In this document: positions 22,701-37,700 of the stretch, one piece after another
How the letters are laid out: each line of letters starts with the position of its first letter
How positions within the stretch are numbered: position 1 is the first letter of the stretch
Source: Mactromeris polynyma
Lineage: Eukaryota > Mollusca > Bivalvia > Venerida > Mactridae
NCBI GenBank assembly: GCA_032209605.1
Contig: JASFXZ010000001.1
Location: 23,998,619-24,062,618 of the forward strand
Direction: 5' to 3'
DNA length: 64,000 nt
Notes under the pieces: model-generated
Databases searched by the model: none
What the model was told of the DNA's origin: nothing
Seen by the model: only the letters and a program-made list of their open reading frames with translations
Made by a program: the position numbers and the translations under genes

Positions 22701-25700
22701 TTCATGATTATTGTTGTGTATTCATAGTAAAATGGATAGGTAAAATCTACCTCTTTCTCCCGATCGCTCTGTATAGAAATTGGCGCGACCACCAAATCTA
22801 CCTCCTGAAAACATGATGGCACAATATGGCTTCATTATGAATCACATGACACCACATCGTGGGTTCATTGCAAGACTATCACAAGTCCGATATAAATACA
22901 TAGGAGTTACAATCATCTTGCGTGGAACCCTCGATATGATGTCAATATGAATCACAAGACTAGGTAATTATTTGTGAAATACATGATTTGTTATTGGTTA
23001 AAAGTGAATGTCACCAATTGATAATGGTATGATTTAAACCAGATTAAGTTATGTTCATCCTATAAGTACTCAAATGATCAATATTCACAGAATAAATAAA
23101 TATTTGAATTAGAAAAAAAAGTAAATCACACATGTTATTCCGAAGACATAAAGGCACAAGAACAAGCATAATGGAACACATGGGCTAAAACAATCTTCTA
23201 TCGATTCAAATTAGGTAAGAATGCCGTTATTATACACACTGGCTAACTGATCAATATATTGTAAAACATGGTCATATCGGCCGATCACCGCATAGTTTGT
23301 GTACGACCGTTTTCAAGTAAATAAAACGAATGTTAAGTATAACTCTTATACAAATTCATAACAATGATGACTCTTTCGGTAGTAATACTGACATTAACAT
23401 GTTTGTTTCTCAAGAGAGGTTGTTGACCGAGAGGTTGTTGCCCGAGAGGTTGTTACTCAAGAGAGGTTGTTGCCCGAGAGTTTCTTGCCCGAGAGGTTGT
23501 TGCCCGAGAGGTTGTTGCCCGAGAGGTTGTTGCCAGAGAGGTTGTTACTCAAGAGAGGTTGTTGCCCGAGAGTTTGTTGCTCGCTCAAGAGAGGTTGTTG
23601 CCCGAGAGGTTGTTGCTCAAGAGAGGTTATTGTCCGAGAGGTTGTTGCTCATGAAAATAGTCTAAGGGCAGAGAGTCTGACTTCTGATTCGGCGATCATG
23701 GATTCGAAACCCTCTGTGCGTCGTAGTCTTCACAAACCCCGAGGTGCTGGCACTGGTTAGACTCCCAGAAATTAGTAATCGAATGCGATTTATAGAAGTT
23801 ATACGAACTTGATGTATACCATAAACAATGTTAAATATATTCATATTGTAAACTGGAAAAAGAAACCCATGCTTTATTATAGTCACAGTTTTAAAAGTTT
23901 TACCCCACGTTGTAGCTGTCCTATCAGTCCATTGTATACCGTCTTGTTGTCTACTAAAACAAAGCTTCCCCACTTCTCATCTGCTGGCTCCGATAATGTA
24001 TATCTTTTAAAAAGATGCAAAGAAAACAATTGGTTATAATGTTTCGTGTTATAGGAATAATATACAAGTTAGTTTAGGGTAGGAACTCTTTTACTAATTA
24101 AATAAAATACGTCATGAAGAAGTGTTCAAAACAATAGTGCCCCAACAATAAGGTCGCGACATTTAATACAAACTGACAAAACAATAGTGCCCAAACAATA
24201 AGGTCGCGACATTTAATACAAACTGACAAAACAATAGTGACCCAACAATAAGGTCGCGAAACTTTTCAGATAAGTCCTTGCTCTGAAAGTTACAGGAAAT
24301 CGTGATTGTAAACAACCCACTGCGCATGCGCATTTTGGCACCGCACGTGCTACAGTCACGGCCAAAATAATTCGTGCTATTTAACCAGTACGCTGACACC
24401 AACATACACTTAAACAGAAAACCACTAATGAGGAATCATTTTCAGAGAAGTTCCTTTGATGGTTTAATTTCCAGATTTTAAAACCTGAAAGAATGAATGT
24501 TTTATTAATTTCCATTTATTTTGGTTTAAATAGCCACATGAATGAACAGAGAGTGTAGATACGCGTGTATTACGGAGAACACTAAATGGATACTAAAACG
24601 AACTTTAAAATGGCCATTTATTTTTTCTTCTTCATAAAATGGACCTATGCTCTGGATGACAAAAAACGTTAAACATTTGGCGCATAACTGTACACATCAT
24701 GTTACATGCAAAAGCCCAAATGATTATGATGATAGTTCAGGAATTGTGACAAAACATGTCTGGCTTCATGTTGAATATTTTGGCGAGACTTTGTAAAAAT
24801 GGTCTTTTAATTATTAAAGCCTTTCAATATTCTTTCTCTTTTATTGATTTGAAGATGATTTAAACAGACGGCAAATATTATTCACCCGTTGACTGCAAAA
24901 ACAATGTTTGTTTACGTTTCTCAACCCGAGTTAGCCTGCTTGTAAGTTAAAACCCGGAATAGTACAAATACACGTTCGGCACAAGACACCGGAAGAAGAA
25001 CAAGTACAGTGCGAAGAATTGTAAGTAATTTGACGTCAGTCAAGAATGTTTAAATTCTTATGAAAGGCTAGATATGGAGATGTCCGCGTACTGGTAGTGT
25101 CCGCGTACTGTTCCGGTCTGTCTAATGAGAAGTGGGCTTGTAAAGCGACATAACTCATCGTTGCACTATGCATACACGGAAATAGAAATAAGAAATACAT
25201 ATTTTAATAGATATATGAAAACATTTTCAGTTTTAAGAAACCTTGAGTAGATCTACCCTATATTTAGTATGGACCCTTTCAAAATTCATTTCTACCTTTG
25301 TTTATAAATAACACACTATCATATGTGCCTTAAGTCGGTTATTTCATTTCATAGGCAATGTTGTCATCGTTTTGTTCAGAAAATACCGTGGTTTGCTTAA
25401 TCAGTAAATAAGCCACTATGCTTAACCCTGAATAAAGGGCCAAAACTGAACTAGACGTTTATAAGCAAACCTATAAATGGGTTTATGTCAGAGAGATTAA
25501 GTTGTTACAGGGAATGTTACATACATGAGACAATGTCTCCCCACATAGACTTCATGGAAACAACAGTGTGCACAACATTGGCGACTGATGAGGTGCAAGG
25601 CTTAACATGTATGGGCATAGGGAAGCAAGGAATGGTTTGCCCGAAATCCATAGCGACAAGGAGACTTTAGGAGGTCAAAAAAGGAGGAGAGAGTTAAATG

Positions 25701-28700
25701 TATTGAATACACCACGGAACAAGTCATGGAAGTCAGTAATTATAGTCCGAAAGGGAGAACAACAATATTACACTTGAGTTCTTAATCGGAATATCCACTG
25801 TAAACCCTAAACGTGTCCCTAAATGATCTCGGTTATGTTGGTATGAGTTCTATACACGCAAAGAAGCTTTTACTTCATGTTATATACTGTAATGAGGACC
25901 AAAGAAGCTTTTACTTCATGTTATATACTGTAATGAGGACCAAAGAAGCTTTTACTTCATGTTATATACTGTAATGAGGACCAAAGAAGCTTTTACTTCA
26001 TGTTATATACTGTAATGAGGACCAAAGAAGCTTTTACTTCATGTTATATACTGTAATGAGGACCAAAGAAGCTTTTACTTCATGTTATATACTGTAATGA
26101 GGACCAAAGAAGCTTTTACTTCATGTTTATATACTGTAATGAGGACCAAAGAAGCTTTTACTTCATGTTTATATACTGTAATGAGGACCAAAGAAGCTTT
26201 TACTTCATGTTTATATACTGTAATGAGGACCAAAGAAGCTTTTACTTCATGTTTATACACTGTAATGAGGACCAAAGAAGCTTTTACTTCATGTTTATAT
26301 ACTGTAATGAGGACCAAAGAAGCTTTTACTCATGTTTATATACTGTAATGAGGACCAAAGAAGCTTTTACTTCATGTTATATACTGTAATGAGGACCAAA
26401 GAAGCTTTTACTTCATGTTATATACTGTAATGAGGACCAAAGAAGCTTTTACTTCATGTTATATACTGTAATGAGGACCAAAGAAGCTTTTACTTCATGT
26501 TATATACTGTAATGAGGACCAAAGAAGCTTTTACTTCATGTTATATACTGTAATGAGGACCAAAGAAGCTTTTACTTCATGTTATATACTGTAATGAGGA
26601 CCAAAGAAGCTTTTACTTCATGTTATATACTGTAATGAGGACAAAGAAGCTTTTACTTCATGTTATATACTGTAATGAGGACCAAAGAAGCTTTTACTTC
26701 ATGTTATATACTGTAATGAGGACCAAAGAAGCTTTTACTTCATGTTATATACTGTAATGAGGACCAAAGAAGCTTTTACTTCATGTTATATACTGTAATG
26801 AGGACCAAAGAAGCTTTTACTTCATGTTATATACTGTAATGAGGACCAAAGAAGCTTTTACTTCATGTTATATACTGTAATGAGGACCAAAGAAGCTTTT
26901 ACTTCATGTTATATACTGTAATGAGGACCAAAGAAGCTTTTACTTCATGTTATATACTGTAATGAGGACCAAAGAAGCTTTTACTTCATGTTATATACTG
27001 TAATGAGGACCAAAGAAGCTTTTACTTCATGTTATATACTGTAATGAGGACCAAAGAAGCTTTTACTTCATGTTATATACTGTAATGAGGACCAAAGAAG
27101 CTTTTACTTCATGTTATATACTGTAATGAGGACCAAAGAAGCTTTTACTTCATGTTATATACTGTAATGAGGACCAAAGAAGCTTTTACTTCATGTTTAT
27201 ATACTGTAATGAGGACCAAAGAAGCTTTTCCTTCATGTTTATATACTGTAATGAGGACCAAAGAAGCTTTTACTTTATGTTTATATACTGTAATGAGGAC
27301 CAAAGAAGCTTTTACTTCATGTTTATATACTGTAATGAGGACCAAAGAAGCTTTTACTTCATGTTTATATACTGTAATGAGGACCAAAGAAGCTTTTACT
27401 CATGTTTATATACTGTAATGAGGATCAAAGAAGCTTTTACTTCATGTTATATACTGTAATGAGGACCAAAGAAGCTTTTACTTCATGTTATATACTGTAA
27501 TGAGGACCAAAGAAGCTTTTACTTCATGTTATATACTGTAATGAGGACCAAAGAAGCTTTTACTTCATGTTATATACTGTAATGAGGACCAAAGAAGCTT
27601 TTACTTCATGTTATATACTGTAATGAGGACCAAAGAAGCTTTTACTTCATGTTATATACTGTAATGAGGACCAAAGAAGCTTTTACTTCATGTTATATAC
27701 TGTAATGAGGACCAAAGAAGCTTTTACTTCATGTTATATACTGTAATGAGGACCAAAGAAGCTTTTACTTCATGTTATATACTGTAATGAGGACCAAAGA
27801 AGCTTTTACTTCATGTTATATACTGTAATGAGGACCAAAGAAGCTTTTACTTCATGTTATATACTGTAATGAGGACCAAAGAAGCTTTTACTTCATGTTA
27901 TATACTGTAATGAGGACCAAAGAAGCTTTTACTTCATGTTATATACTGTAATGAGGACCAAAGAAGCTTTTACTTCATGTTATATACTGTAATGAGGACC
28001 AAAGAAGCTTTTACTTCATGTTATATACTGTAATGAGGACCAAAGAAGCTTTTACTTCATGTTATATACTGTAATGAGGACCAAAGAAGCTTTTACTTCA
28101 TGTTATATACTGTAATGAGGACCAAAGAAGCTTTTACTTCATGTTATATACTGTAATGAGGACCAAAGAAGCTTTTACTTCATGTTATATACTGTAATGA
28201 GGACCAAAGAAGCTTTTACTTCATGTTATATACTGTAATGAGGACCAAAGAAGCTTTTACTTCATGTTATATACTGTAATGAGGACCAAAGAAGCTTTTA
28301 CTTCATGTTTATATACTGTAATGAGGACCAAAGAAGCTTTTACTTCATGTTATATACTGTAATGAGGACCAAAGAAGCTTTTACTTCATGTTTATATACT
28401 GTAATGAGGACCAAAGAAGCTTTTACTTCATGTTATATACTGTAATGAGGACCAAAGAAGCTTTTACTTCATGTTATATACTGTAATGAGGACCAAAGAA
28501 GCTTTTACTTCATGTTATATACTGTAATGAGGACCAAAGAAGCTTTTACTTCATGTTATATACTGTAATGAGGACCAAAGAAGCTTTTACTTCATGTTTA
28601 TATACTGTAATGAGGACCAAAGAAACTAGGAAAAGGGCACAGAAAAAACTCCACGTTCAAAAAATGTGAAAGCATATTGACTCACGTAAAGTTTAACTTA

Positions 28701-31700
28701 TGTGCCAATTCGTTCAGTAGATCCATACACATCCCCGAGTATACAACAGATCCATTCACTATTTCCTTTTTAACGAATGGACCGTACTGTCAAATTTATA
28801 AAAAAACGAATATTTTAAAGCTACGTACAATAATATGTCCTAATTCCTTTCAAACTAGACAAAAATATGTAATATCATATATATGGTAGAGGTTGTAATA
28901 TCATATATATGGTAGAGGTTGTAATATCATATATATGGTAGAGGTTGTAATATCATATATATGGTAGAGGTTGTAATATCATATATATGGTAGAGGTTGT
29001 AATATCATATATATGGTAGAGGTTGTAATATCATATATATGGTAGAGGTTGTAATATCATATATATGGTAGAGGTTGTAATATCATATATATGGTAGAGG
29101 TTGTAATATCATATATATGGTAGAGGTTGTAATATCATATATATGGAAGAGGTTGTAATATCATATATATGGTAGAGGTTGTAATATCATTTATATGGTA
29201 GAGGTTGTAATATCATATATATGGTAGAGGTTGTAATATCATATATATGGTAGAGGTTGTAATATCATATATATGGTAGAGGTTGTAATATCATATATAT
29301 GGTAGAGGTTGTAATATCATATATATGGTAGAGGTTGTAATATCATATATATGGTAGAGGTTGTAATATCATATATATGGTAGAGGTTGTAATATCATAT
29401 ATATGGTAGAGGTTGTAATATCATATATATGGTAGAGGTTGTAATATCATATATATGGTAGAGGTTGTAATATCATATATATGGTAGAGGTTGTAATATC
29501 ATATATATGGTAGAGGTTGTAATATCATATATATGGTAGAGGTTGTAATATCATATATATGGTAGAGGTTGTAATATCATATATATGGTAGAGGTTGTAA
29601 TATCATATATATGGTAGAGGTTGTAATATCATGTATATGGTAGAGGTTGTAATATCATATATATGGTAGAGGTTGTAATATCATATATATGGTAGAGGTT
29701 GTAATATCATATATATGGTAGAGGTTGTAATATCATATATATGGTAGAGGTTGTAATATCATATATATGGTAGAGGTTGTAATATCATATATATGGTAGA
29801 GGTTGTAATATCATATATATGGTAGAGGTTGTAATATCATATATATGGTAGAGGTTGTAATATCATTTATATGGTAGAGGTTGTAATATCATATATATGG
29901 TAGAGGTTGTAATATCATATATATGGTAGAGGTTGTAATATCATATATATGGTAGAGGTTGTAATATCATATATATGGTAGAGGTTGTAATATCATATAT
30001 ATGGTAGAGGTTGTAATATCATATATATGGTAGAGGTTGTAATATCATATATATGGTAGAGGTTGTAATATCATGTATATGGTAGAGGTTGTAATATCAT
30101 ATATATGGTAGAGGTTGTAATATCATATATATGGTAGAGGTTGTAATATCATATATATGGTAGAGGTTGTAATATCATATATATGGTAGAGGTTGTAATA
30201 TCATATATATGGTAGAGGTTGTAATATCATATATATGGTAGAGGTTGTAATATCATATATATGGTAGAGGTTGTAATATCATGTATATGGTAGAGGTTGT
30301 CGCTCATTCCATTCACCTTCTCTTTGTTTGTACGATGTTACACTGCTTGTGCCGACATTATATCCGTTAATTGCTTTTTACAGCATATATCGATAATTGT
30401 TACGAGTTTAAACATTTCTCTGATTATACTACATACACCATCATATATGAACTGTCTGTCACAGCTGTGCAATGTTCTCAAAGTATGAACAGGAAAATGG
30501 TAAGTATAACCTTTTGTAATAAAATAATGTTTTTTACTCTTTCAATCGGTGTGAAGTTGGCAGAAGTAGCAATAATATTAATATATATATAGTAGTGACG
30601 TCGACACCTCATTATTTCTCTACCAGCAAAATCACAATTCACGGTTTCAAATTCACGAAATCATAATCTTGAAATCGTGATATCATGATGACAACTTCAC
30701 GCAATCACGATTTAAACTTGTCAAAATCAATATTATGAAGTCATGAAGTTGAAATCGTGAATTCGCAAGGAGGAACGTGACTGTTTTACATTCATTATCC
30801 ATTATATTGATAGAATCAAATGCTAGCAAAATATTTTAAGCTTAGGAATGATCAAACGTGAAAATATGAATATCGAGATAACTGTATTGTACCGGAAGTG
30901 TGGAGATGTTGAATTCTAACCCGTTATATCCATACTTTATGTTGGGGAATATGACGGACTCTATGACGACTTTCCCGTTGATTTCTACGTAACCGACAGA
31001 GCTGAATTCACGTATTCTAGTTTTGCCACTTTTCGTCCACAACAGAGTTTCTATGTAGTAACCTAGACATTTTTGAGTCCCTGGTGGTGTCCAATTTGCT
31101 GCTTCCTAAAAACAAAACATTTGGTACCATAACCATACAATAACTGAGCATTGTACGACCAATCAATGTACCGAAGGTGAATGCTAAAGGCGAAATACTA
31201 CAACTACTGTCTATGTTTCATTCCATAAATTTATATAAAAATGATCTACAACCAACCCCATTGATACAACTTTGTATTCATATGACTGGCTTGTATCTAT
31301 CCCCCTTTAACTAAAGTTACACAGGAGTGGAAGACATACATAACTTAGCGTTGTATCATACTGCCGTAAGATTTCTGTACATAATTTAGGTGTCAGTACA
31401 CTGCCTTTAGCCTCACCCATTAGTCTACGTGTGGGTACTTAGTTGTAAGGCAATAATGATCATGAAAATAATAGCAACTATTACATTGGCCTTTACAAAG
31501 ATCAGACGCTCATTTTGATATCTCTATTTCATATATCTATGGTCGGACCTCGTTTATTCGACAACTCTCTATCCGAATAATTGGTATCATTCGAAATATA
31601 TATCAGGTCATGATGTATCTTCTAAGGCCGGTCGAATTGAATTGGGGTATTCAAACCATATTTTTTTCGAAATGCAATTTTGGGTCCGACTGTATTTATA

Positions 31701-34700
31701 TTTAATCACTGGTCCCGATTTCACGAAAATACCGAAGTTTTATACACATGTTTTGATATTTAAAATTTATCGAAATGCACAGTTTGACAATATTTCTTCT
31801 TTTTTAAATCATTGTTAAGACCAAAGTTTATTTTCCACTATAGTTCGATTGTCTGTAGATACTTGTAATTGTTTTATACTAATAGAACAATTACCCATGT
31901 TTTCCATTGCTCATACTGAAACAATTGATGATTATAGATAAGACAATTACTAAATTCATACTTCAGTAGTTCCGTGAAATCTGGGTCTGGTGTTTTTCCT
32001 ACCTTTTGTAACTTGCTGATGACTTCTTGTTTAAAATCAGCAATACCTTCTAAATCCTCTGCCCTCTTTACGTCTGTTAGAATACTGTACAAAATATCGA
32101 ACGAATCCTGCAATGTTTGGGAACATTTAAAGTAAACGATACACATCAAGGAACGCTACATTTACAAGACAATGCTTCCCACAAAAGGCCCCAGGGAACC
32201 ATCAGCCCACAAAACACCAGGAGCCGAGGAGGTGCAAGGACAATACAATACAATACACGACACGACACGACACGACACACGACACGACACGACACGACAC
32301 GACTCATGACATGACATGACATGACATGACATGACATGACATGACACGACACGACACGACTCACGACACGACACGACACGACACGACACGACACGGCACG
32401 ACTCATGACATGACACGACACGACTCATGATATGACACGACACGACCCGACACGACACGACACGACACGACACGACACGACTCATGACATGACACGACAC
32501 GACACGATACGACATGACTCATGACACGACACGACACGACACGACTCATGACACGACACGACTCATGATATGACACGACACGACACGACTCATGACACGA
32601 CACGACACGACACGACACGACTCATGACACGACACGACACGACACGACACGACACGACACGATACAACACAAACAATACAATACAATACAAATGCTTTCA
32701 GCGATCTCAGTGTTCTTACAAGAAAATACAACAGAATTGTACATGAAACAAACAATCGTATGTTCAAAACTGATGTTCTAACAGTTTCATCAATATACTC
32801 TGTATTCCTACCCGAGAACTTTGCAGACGTATTCTGAGATTTCGTTGAGTTATCAATTTTCTGCCAAATCGATCATTCCAATTTTTAAACAGGTAATTAA
32901 TGACATTCTTTGAAACTCGTGTAGTTTCAGCCAGTCAACAATAAATGTTTGGTCAAGTTTGCGTTTTCTTCATTGTGCGCATGTGTATGTTCTTGTTCTT
33001 GTTTTACGCATTGAATAACATCATCATGCTCTACCGTACCTGTAAACCGTTCATTCAATAGTCCCACATACCTTTGTGCTTGCCCCGCTTATTTCTGGAA
33101 TGGCTATGATAGCAACATTGTCTAGCTGACTTGCACACGCTTTTAATGCATTGGAAACTCCCTTCGTCTGTCCGTAAACAACCACCAACCAACGTGAGAA
33201 CTTATGCAATAACGTCTCTCTTTTATTACGAAGTTTGTTGTCATCGAACAGATTCGCCTGAAAAATGCATTAAACTAATTGTATACGATGCTTGGCGATC
33301 AAGTGTCATATCTTAGAATGTATGCATGCGAAGTTTTAAATGATACAATATTTTAACCTAATTGCGTTTTCCTCTCATTTATGATAATTATATACTGTTC
33401 AATACAGTGCAACATAGTTAAACAGGCCATGTCGTAATGTACATGTCCCTCAAGAGTAATGCTCGAAAGAGGTTAAACTGTGCATTGTATGTTAATTTTG
33501 TCCTAATTTATATGATAACAATTCGATTTGTCATTATGCTTATAATTTTTTCTAGGTTATACGATAATTGTTATTCAGATAACAACCGTGTAAACACGTT
33601 AGCTAGATTAAGGTAGACACATGTGGACGATGTACATGCTAGGTCATAAATATAATGTTGCCCTCACACCATAGCGATCACCAGTTGCGTATGGTTGCGA
33701 ATAAAAAATAGTGGTCATAAGTTCCGAACGCAACTCACACGCAACTTATAGGTTTTATAGGTTTGAAGTACGCAACAAGCACGCAGGACCTGTTGCGATC
33801 ATGTTGCGATCGTGGTGCGTGCCTGTTGCGACCCTGTTGCGTGTGTAGCGCATCCCAACCTATTGTGCTTATTCCCAGCGTATTCCCAACCTATGCCCTG
33901 CGTATCCAACCTATAAGTTGCGTGAGAGTTGCGTGTTAGTTGCGTACTACATGTACATGCGTGTTGAGAAATGGTATAAATAGTGGGCCTTTTCTAGATC
34001 CGAGTCAGTTGTCTGATTTCTTGGTAGCTTTCACCATGTTGACTCTTCGATGACCAAATCAGTACTGAAGAAAATACTGAATCGGCTCCGCTTTTATAGG
34101 TTTTTATCACGTGACCGATATTCGCAAATACCACGCAACTAGCACGCAGGTTTTGAACGCAACTCATACGTAACTCGTAAGTTCAGCACGCAACTCACAC
34201 GCAACTCGCACGCAACTCGTACGCCGATGATCGCAGATATTGGGAGATCATAAGTTCAGTTCGCAACCCACACGCAACCCACACGCAACCCACACGTAAC
34301 CCACACGCAACTCACACGCAACCCATAGGTCGAATAGGTTACAAATTGACAAAATTATTGATTTCGGTTGCGTTTGGTGCGTATACAAATATATTTTTAC
34401 ACGCAACTCATAGGTTTCAGCATACGCTATGATGTAAGGGCACCATAAAGTATCGCAATATATTCCATGATACATGCGAAAATACGTATTAACATGCTGT
34501 GAGGATAAAAAATACATTGGAGAATTTATTGCAATAATGTCTGTATGTCCCTAATCGATGAGGATCCACTTTCTTACTCATATCTCAGTGTTATATATGT
34601 CATAAAGAGGAAAAGTTGAAACACAATGAGCATGAGCAAGGATTGCACAGGGAAGGCAGTATTCACTGTTAGGAGAGGCCAGGGAAGGTAGTATTCACTG

Positions 34701-37700
34701 TTAGCAAGGAGAACCCAGTGAAGGCAGTATTCACTGTTAGCAAGGAGAGGCCAGGGAAGGTAGTATTCACTGTGAGCAAGGAGAGCCCAGGGAAGGCAGT
34801 ATTCACCGTGGGCAAGGAGAGCACAAGGAAGGCAGTATTCACCGTGAGCAAGGAGAGCACAGGGAAGGCAGTATTCACTGTGAGCAAGGAGAAGCCAGGG
34901 AAGGCAGTATTCACTAAGCGCAATGAGAGCCCAGGGAAGGCATCATTCACCATGAGCGAGGAGAGGCCAGGGAAGGCAGTATTCACCATTAGCAATGAGA
35001 GCAAAGGGAAGGCAGTATTCACCGTATGGAAGGAGAGCACAGGGAAGGCAGTATTCACCGTGAGCAAGGTGAACCAAGAGAAGGCAGTATTTACCGTGAG
35101 CAAGGTGAGGCCAGGGAAGGTAGTATTTATCGTGACCAAGGTGAGGCCAGGGAAGGTAGTATTCACTGTGAGCAAGGTGAGGCCAGGGAAGGCAGTATTC
35201 ACCGTGAACAAGGAGAGGCCAGGGAAGGCAGTTTTCACCGTGAACAAGGAGAGGCCAGGGAAGGCAGTATTCACCGTGAGCAAGGAGAGCACAGGGAAGG
35301 CAGTATTCACTGTGAGCAAGGATAGCCCAGGGAAGGCAGTATTCACCGTGGGCAAGGAGAGCACAGGGAAGGTAGTATTCACCGTGAGCAAGGAGAGCCC
35401 ATGGAAGGCAGTATTCACCGTTAGCAAGGAGAGCCCAGGGAAGGCAGTATTCACCGTTAGCAAGGAGAGCACAGGGAAGGCAGTATTCACCGTGGGCAAG
35501 GAGAGCACAGGGAAGGCAGTATTCACTATGAGTAAGGAGAGGTCATGGAAGCAGTATTCATCGTAAGCAAGGAGAGCCCTTGGAAGGCAGAATTCACCAT
35601 GAGCAAGGAGAGGCCAGGGAAGGCAGCTTTCACCATGAGCAAGGAGAGGTCAGGAAAGGCAGTATTAACTATTATCAAGGAGAGCCCAGGGGAGGCAGAA
35701 TTCACCGTAAGCAAGGAGAGGCCAGAGAAGGCAGACTTCACCGTAAGCAAGGAGATGCCAGGGAAGGCAGTATTCACCGTGAGCAAGGAGAGCACAGGGA
35801 ATGCAGTATTCACATTGAGTAAGGAGAGTCCAGGGAGGGTAGTATTCACCGTGAGCAAGGAGAGCACAGGGAAGGCAGTATTCACCGTGGGCAAGGAGAG
35901 CACAGGGAAGGCAGTATTCACCGTGAGTAAGGAGAGCACAGGGAATGCAGTATTCACATTGAGTAAGGAGAGCCCAGGGAGGGTAGTATTCACCGTGAGC
36001 AAGGAGAGCACAGGGAAGGCAGTATTCACCGTGGGCAAGGAGAGCCCAGGGAAGGCAGTATTCACCTTGAGTAAGGAGAGCACAGGGAATGCAGTATTCA
36101 CCGTGAGCAAGGAGAGCACAGGGAAGGCAGTATTCACCGTGAGCAAGGAGAGCACAGGGAAGGCAGTATTCACCGTGAGCAAGGAGAGCCCAGGGAAGGC
36201 AGTATTCACCGTGAGCAAGGAGAGCACAGGGAAGGCAGTATTCACCGTGAGCAAGGAGAGCACAGGGAAGGCAGTATTCACCGTGAGCAAGGAGAGCACA
36301 TGGAAGGCAGTATTCACCATGAGCAAGGAGAGCACAGGGAAGGCAGTATTCACCGAGAGCAAGGAGAGCACAGGGAATGCAGTATTCACCTTGAATAAGG
36401 AGAGCACAGGGAAGGCAGTATTCACCGTGAGCAAGGAGAGCACATGGAATGCAGTATTCACCGTGAGCAAGGAGAGCACAGGGAGGGCAGTATTCACCGT
36501 GAGCAAGGACAGCACGGGGAATACAGTATTCACCTTGAGTAAGGAGAGCCCAGGGAAGGCAGTATTCACAATGCAGGGCCTACCAACACAGATCAGTATG
36601 ATGTTAAACAAATGGCAGCATGGACAAGGGATGACAAACAAGACCATAATAACAAGAATTCGTAAAAGAAATAGTTTGATAAGGACGCCACAGTAAAACT
36701 AAGGAATAATGCATGGGGAGCGACACAGGTCTGCACAAACATAATTATACATAAAGTGTCAAACCTGAAGTCCCTTTCATTCCTTCGTCTATGTATTGTG
36801 TATGACCACTGATGACAGAAGATGTAGACGTCCAATACTTACCGTTCTAAACACTTTCCTTGCGCAGTAAAATTCACACACAACCACAATGTTGATATCT
36901 TGCATCTTTGGAACCATAGATGTGTAGATTTGTGCGAGTATTTCATGCAGATCGGACACAAGGTCAACATTAAACATTGAAAACATGACCCCTTTGGAAG
37001 AGAGTAAGTCTACAAGTTCAGCAGTCTCCTTCTCTGAAAACATTGTCAACATAACGTATATGACATATGTTGCCCTGGAGTGTTTGACCTGTACTAGTGA
37101 TGGTTTAGCTGTTTTAATGTTATTTAGTATTATATCCGGTATCTTGGGAATAAGGACACAGTTATCTCTCATTTATCGAAAACAATGGGTTACTTTACGA
37201 CGTAATACTCTCTGATCAAAGTATCAATACAATTTGTTCCGTACCAAATTCTCAGCGGGATTGACGCTCTTATTTAACCATAATTATTTTTTCCAGTCTG
37301 TCGACCAAGCGGAATTTCTCAATTCTCTATACTTTTTATGATACCGAAACTGTTTGTCTTGGTTCGCGTCACGTGACTTATGTACTGTTACGTTGCCAAC
37401 TGTTTGTAAAGTCTCTAACGAGTATGCGACTTGCTTTTTTGTAAACTAAGTTCTAAGCATCGTTTGAATCGGATTTTACATTCGATTATTAACAGAAAAG
37501 CTTTTGTTGCACTATTAATGGAATTATTTGACGGCTATAGAGACATGGTGGACATTACAATAATAACTTCATTTTATCGACAGTAATTATACACCTGCCA
37601 GATATAATTGAATTTACGCGTATATCAATATTACAATATAACTGATGTGCATGAAGTGAATGCAACCATTACAAGGCTTCAATCACGCTTTGAAATTCTT

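Noticed and set aside
32146..32767. Minus-strand SCRVV-rich frames
   Set aside because: Reading of the pentanucleotide array; no unique sequence with coding character.
34669..36696. Long plus and minus frames of a 12-residue repeat as a structural protein gene
   Set aside because: Open frames follow from the 36-bp period; opposite strands are equally open, with one shared phase break and no start context, introns or domain.
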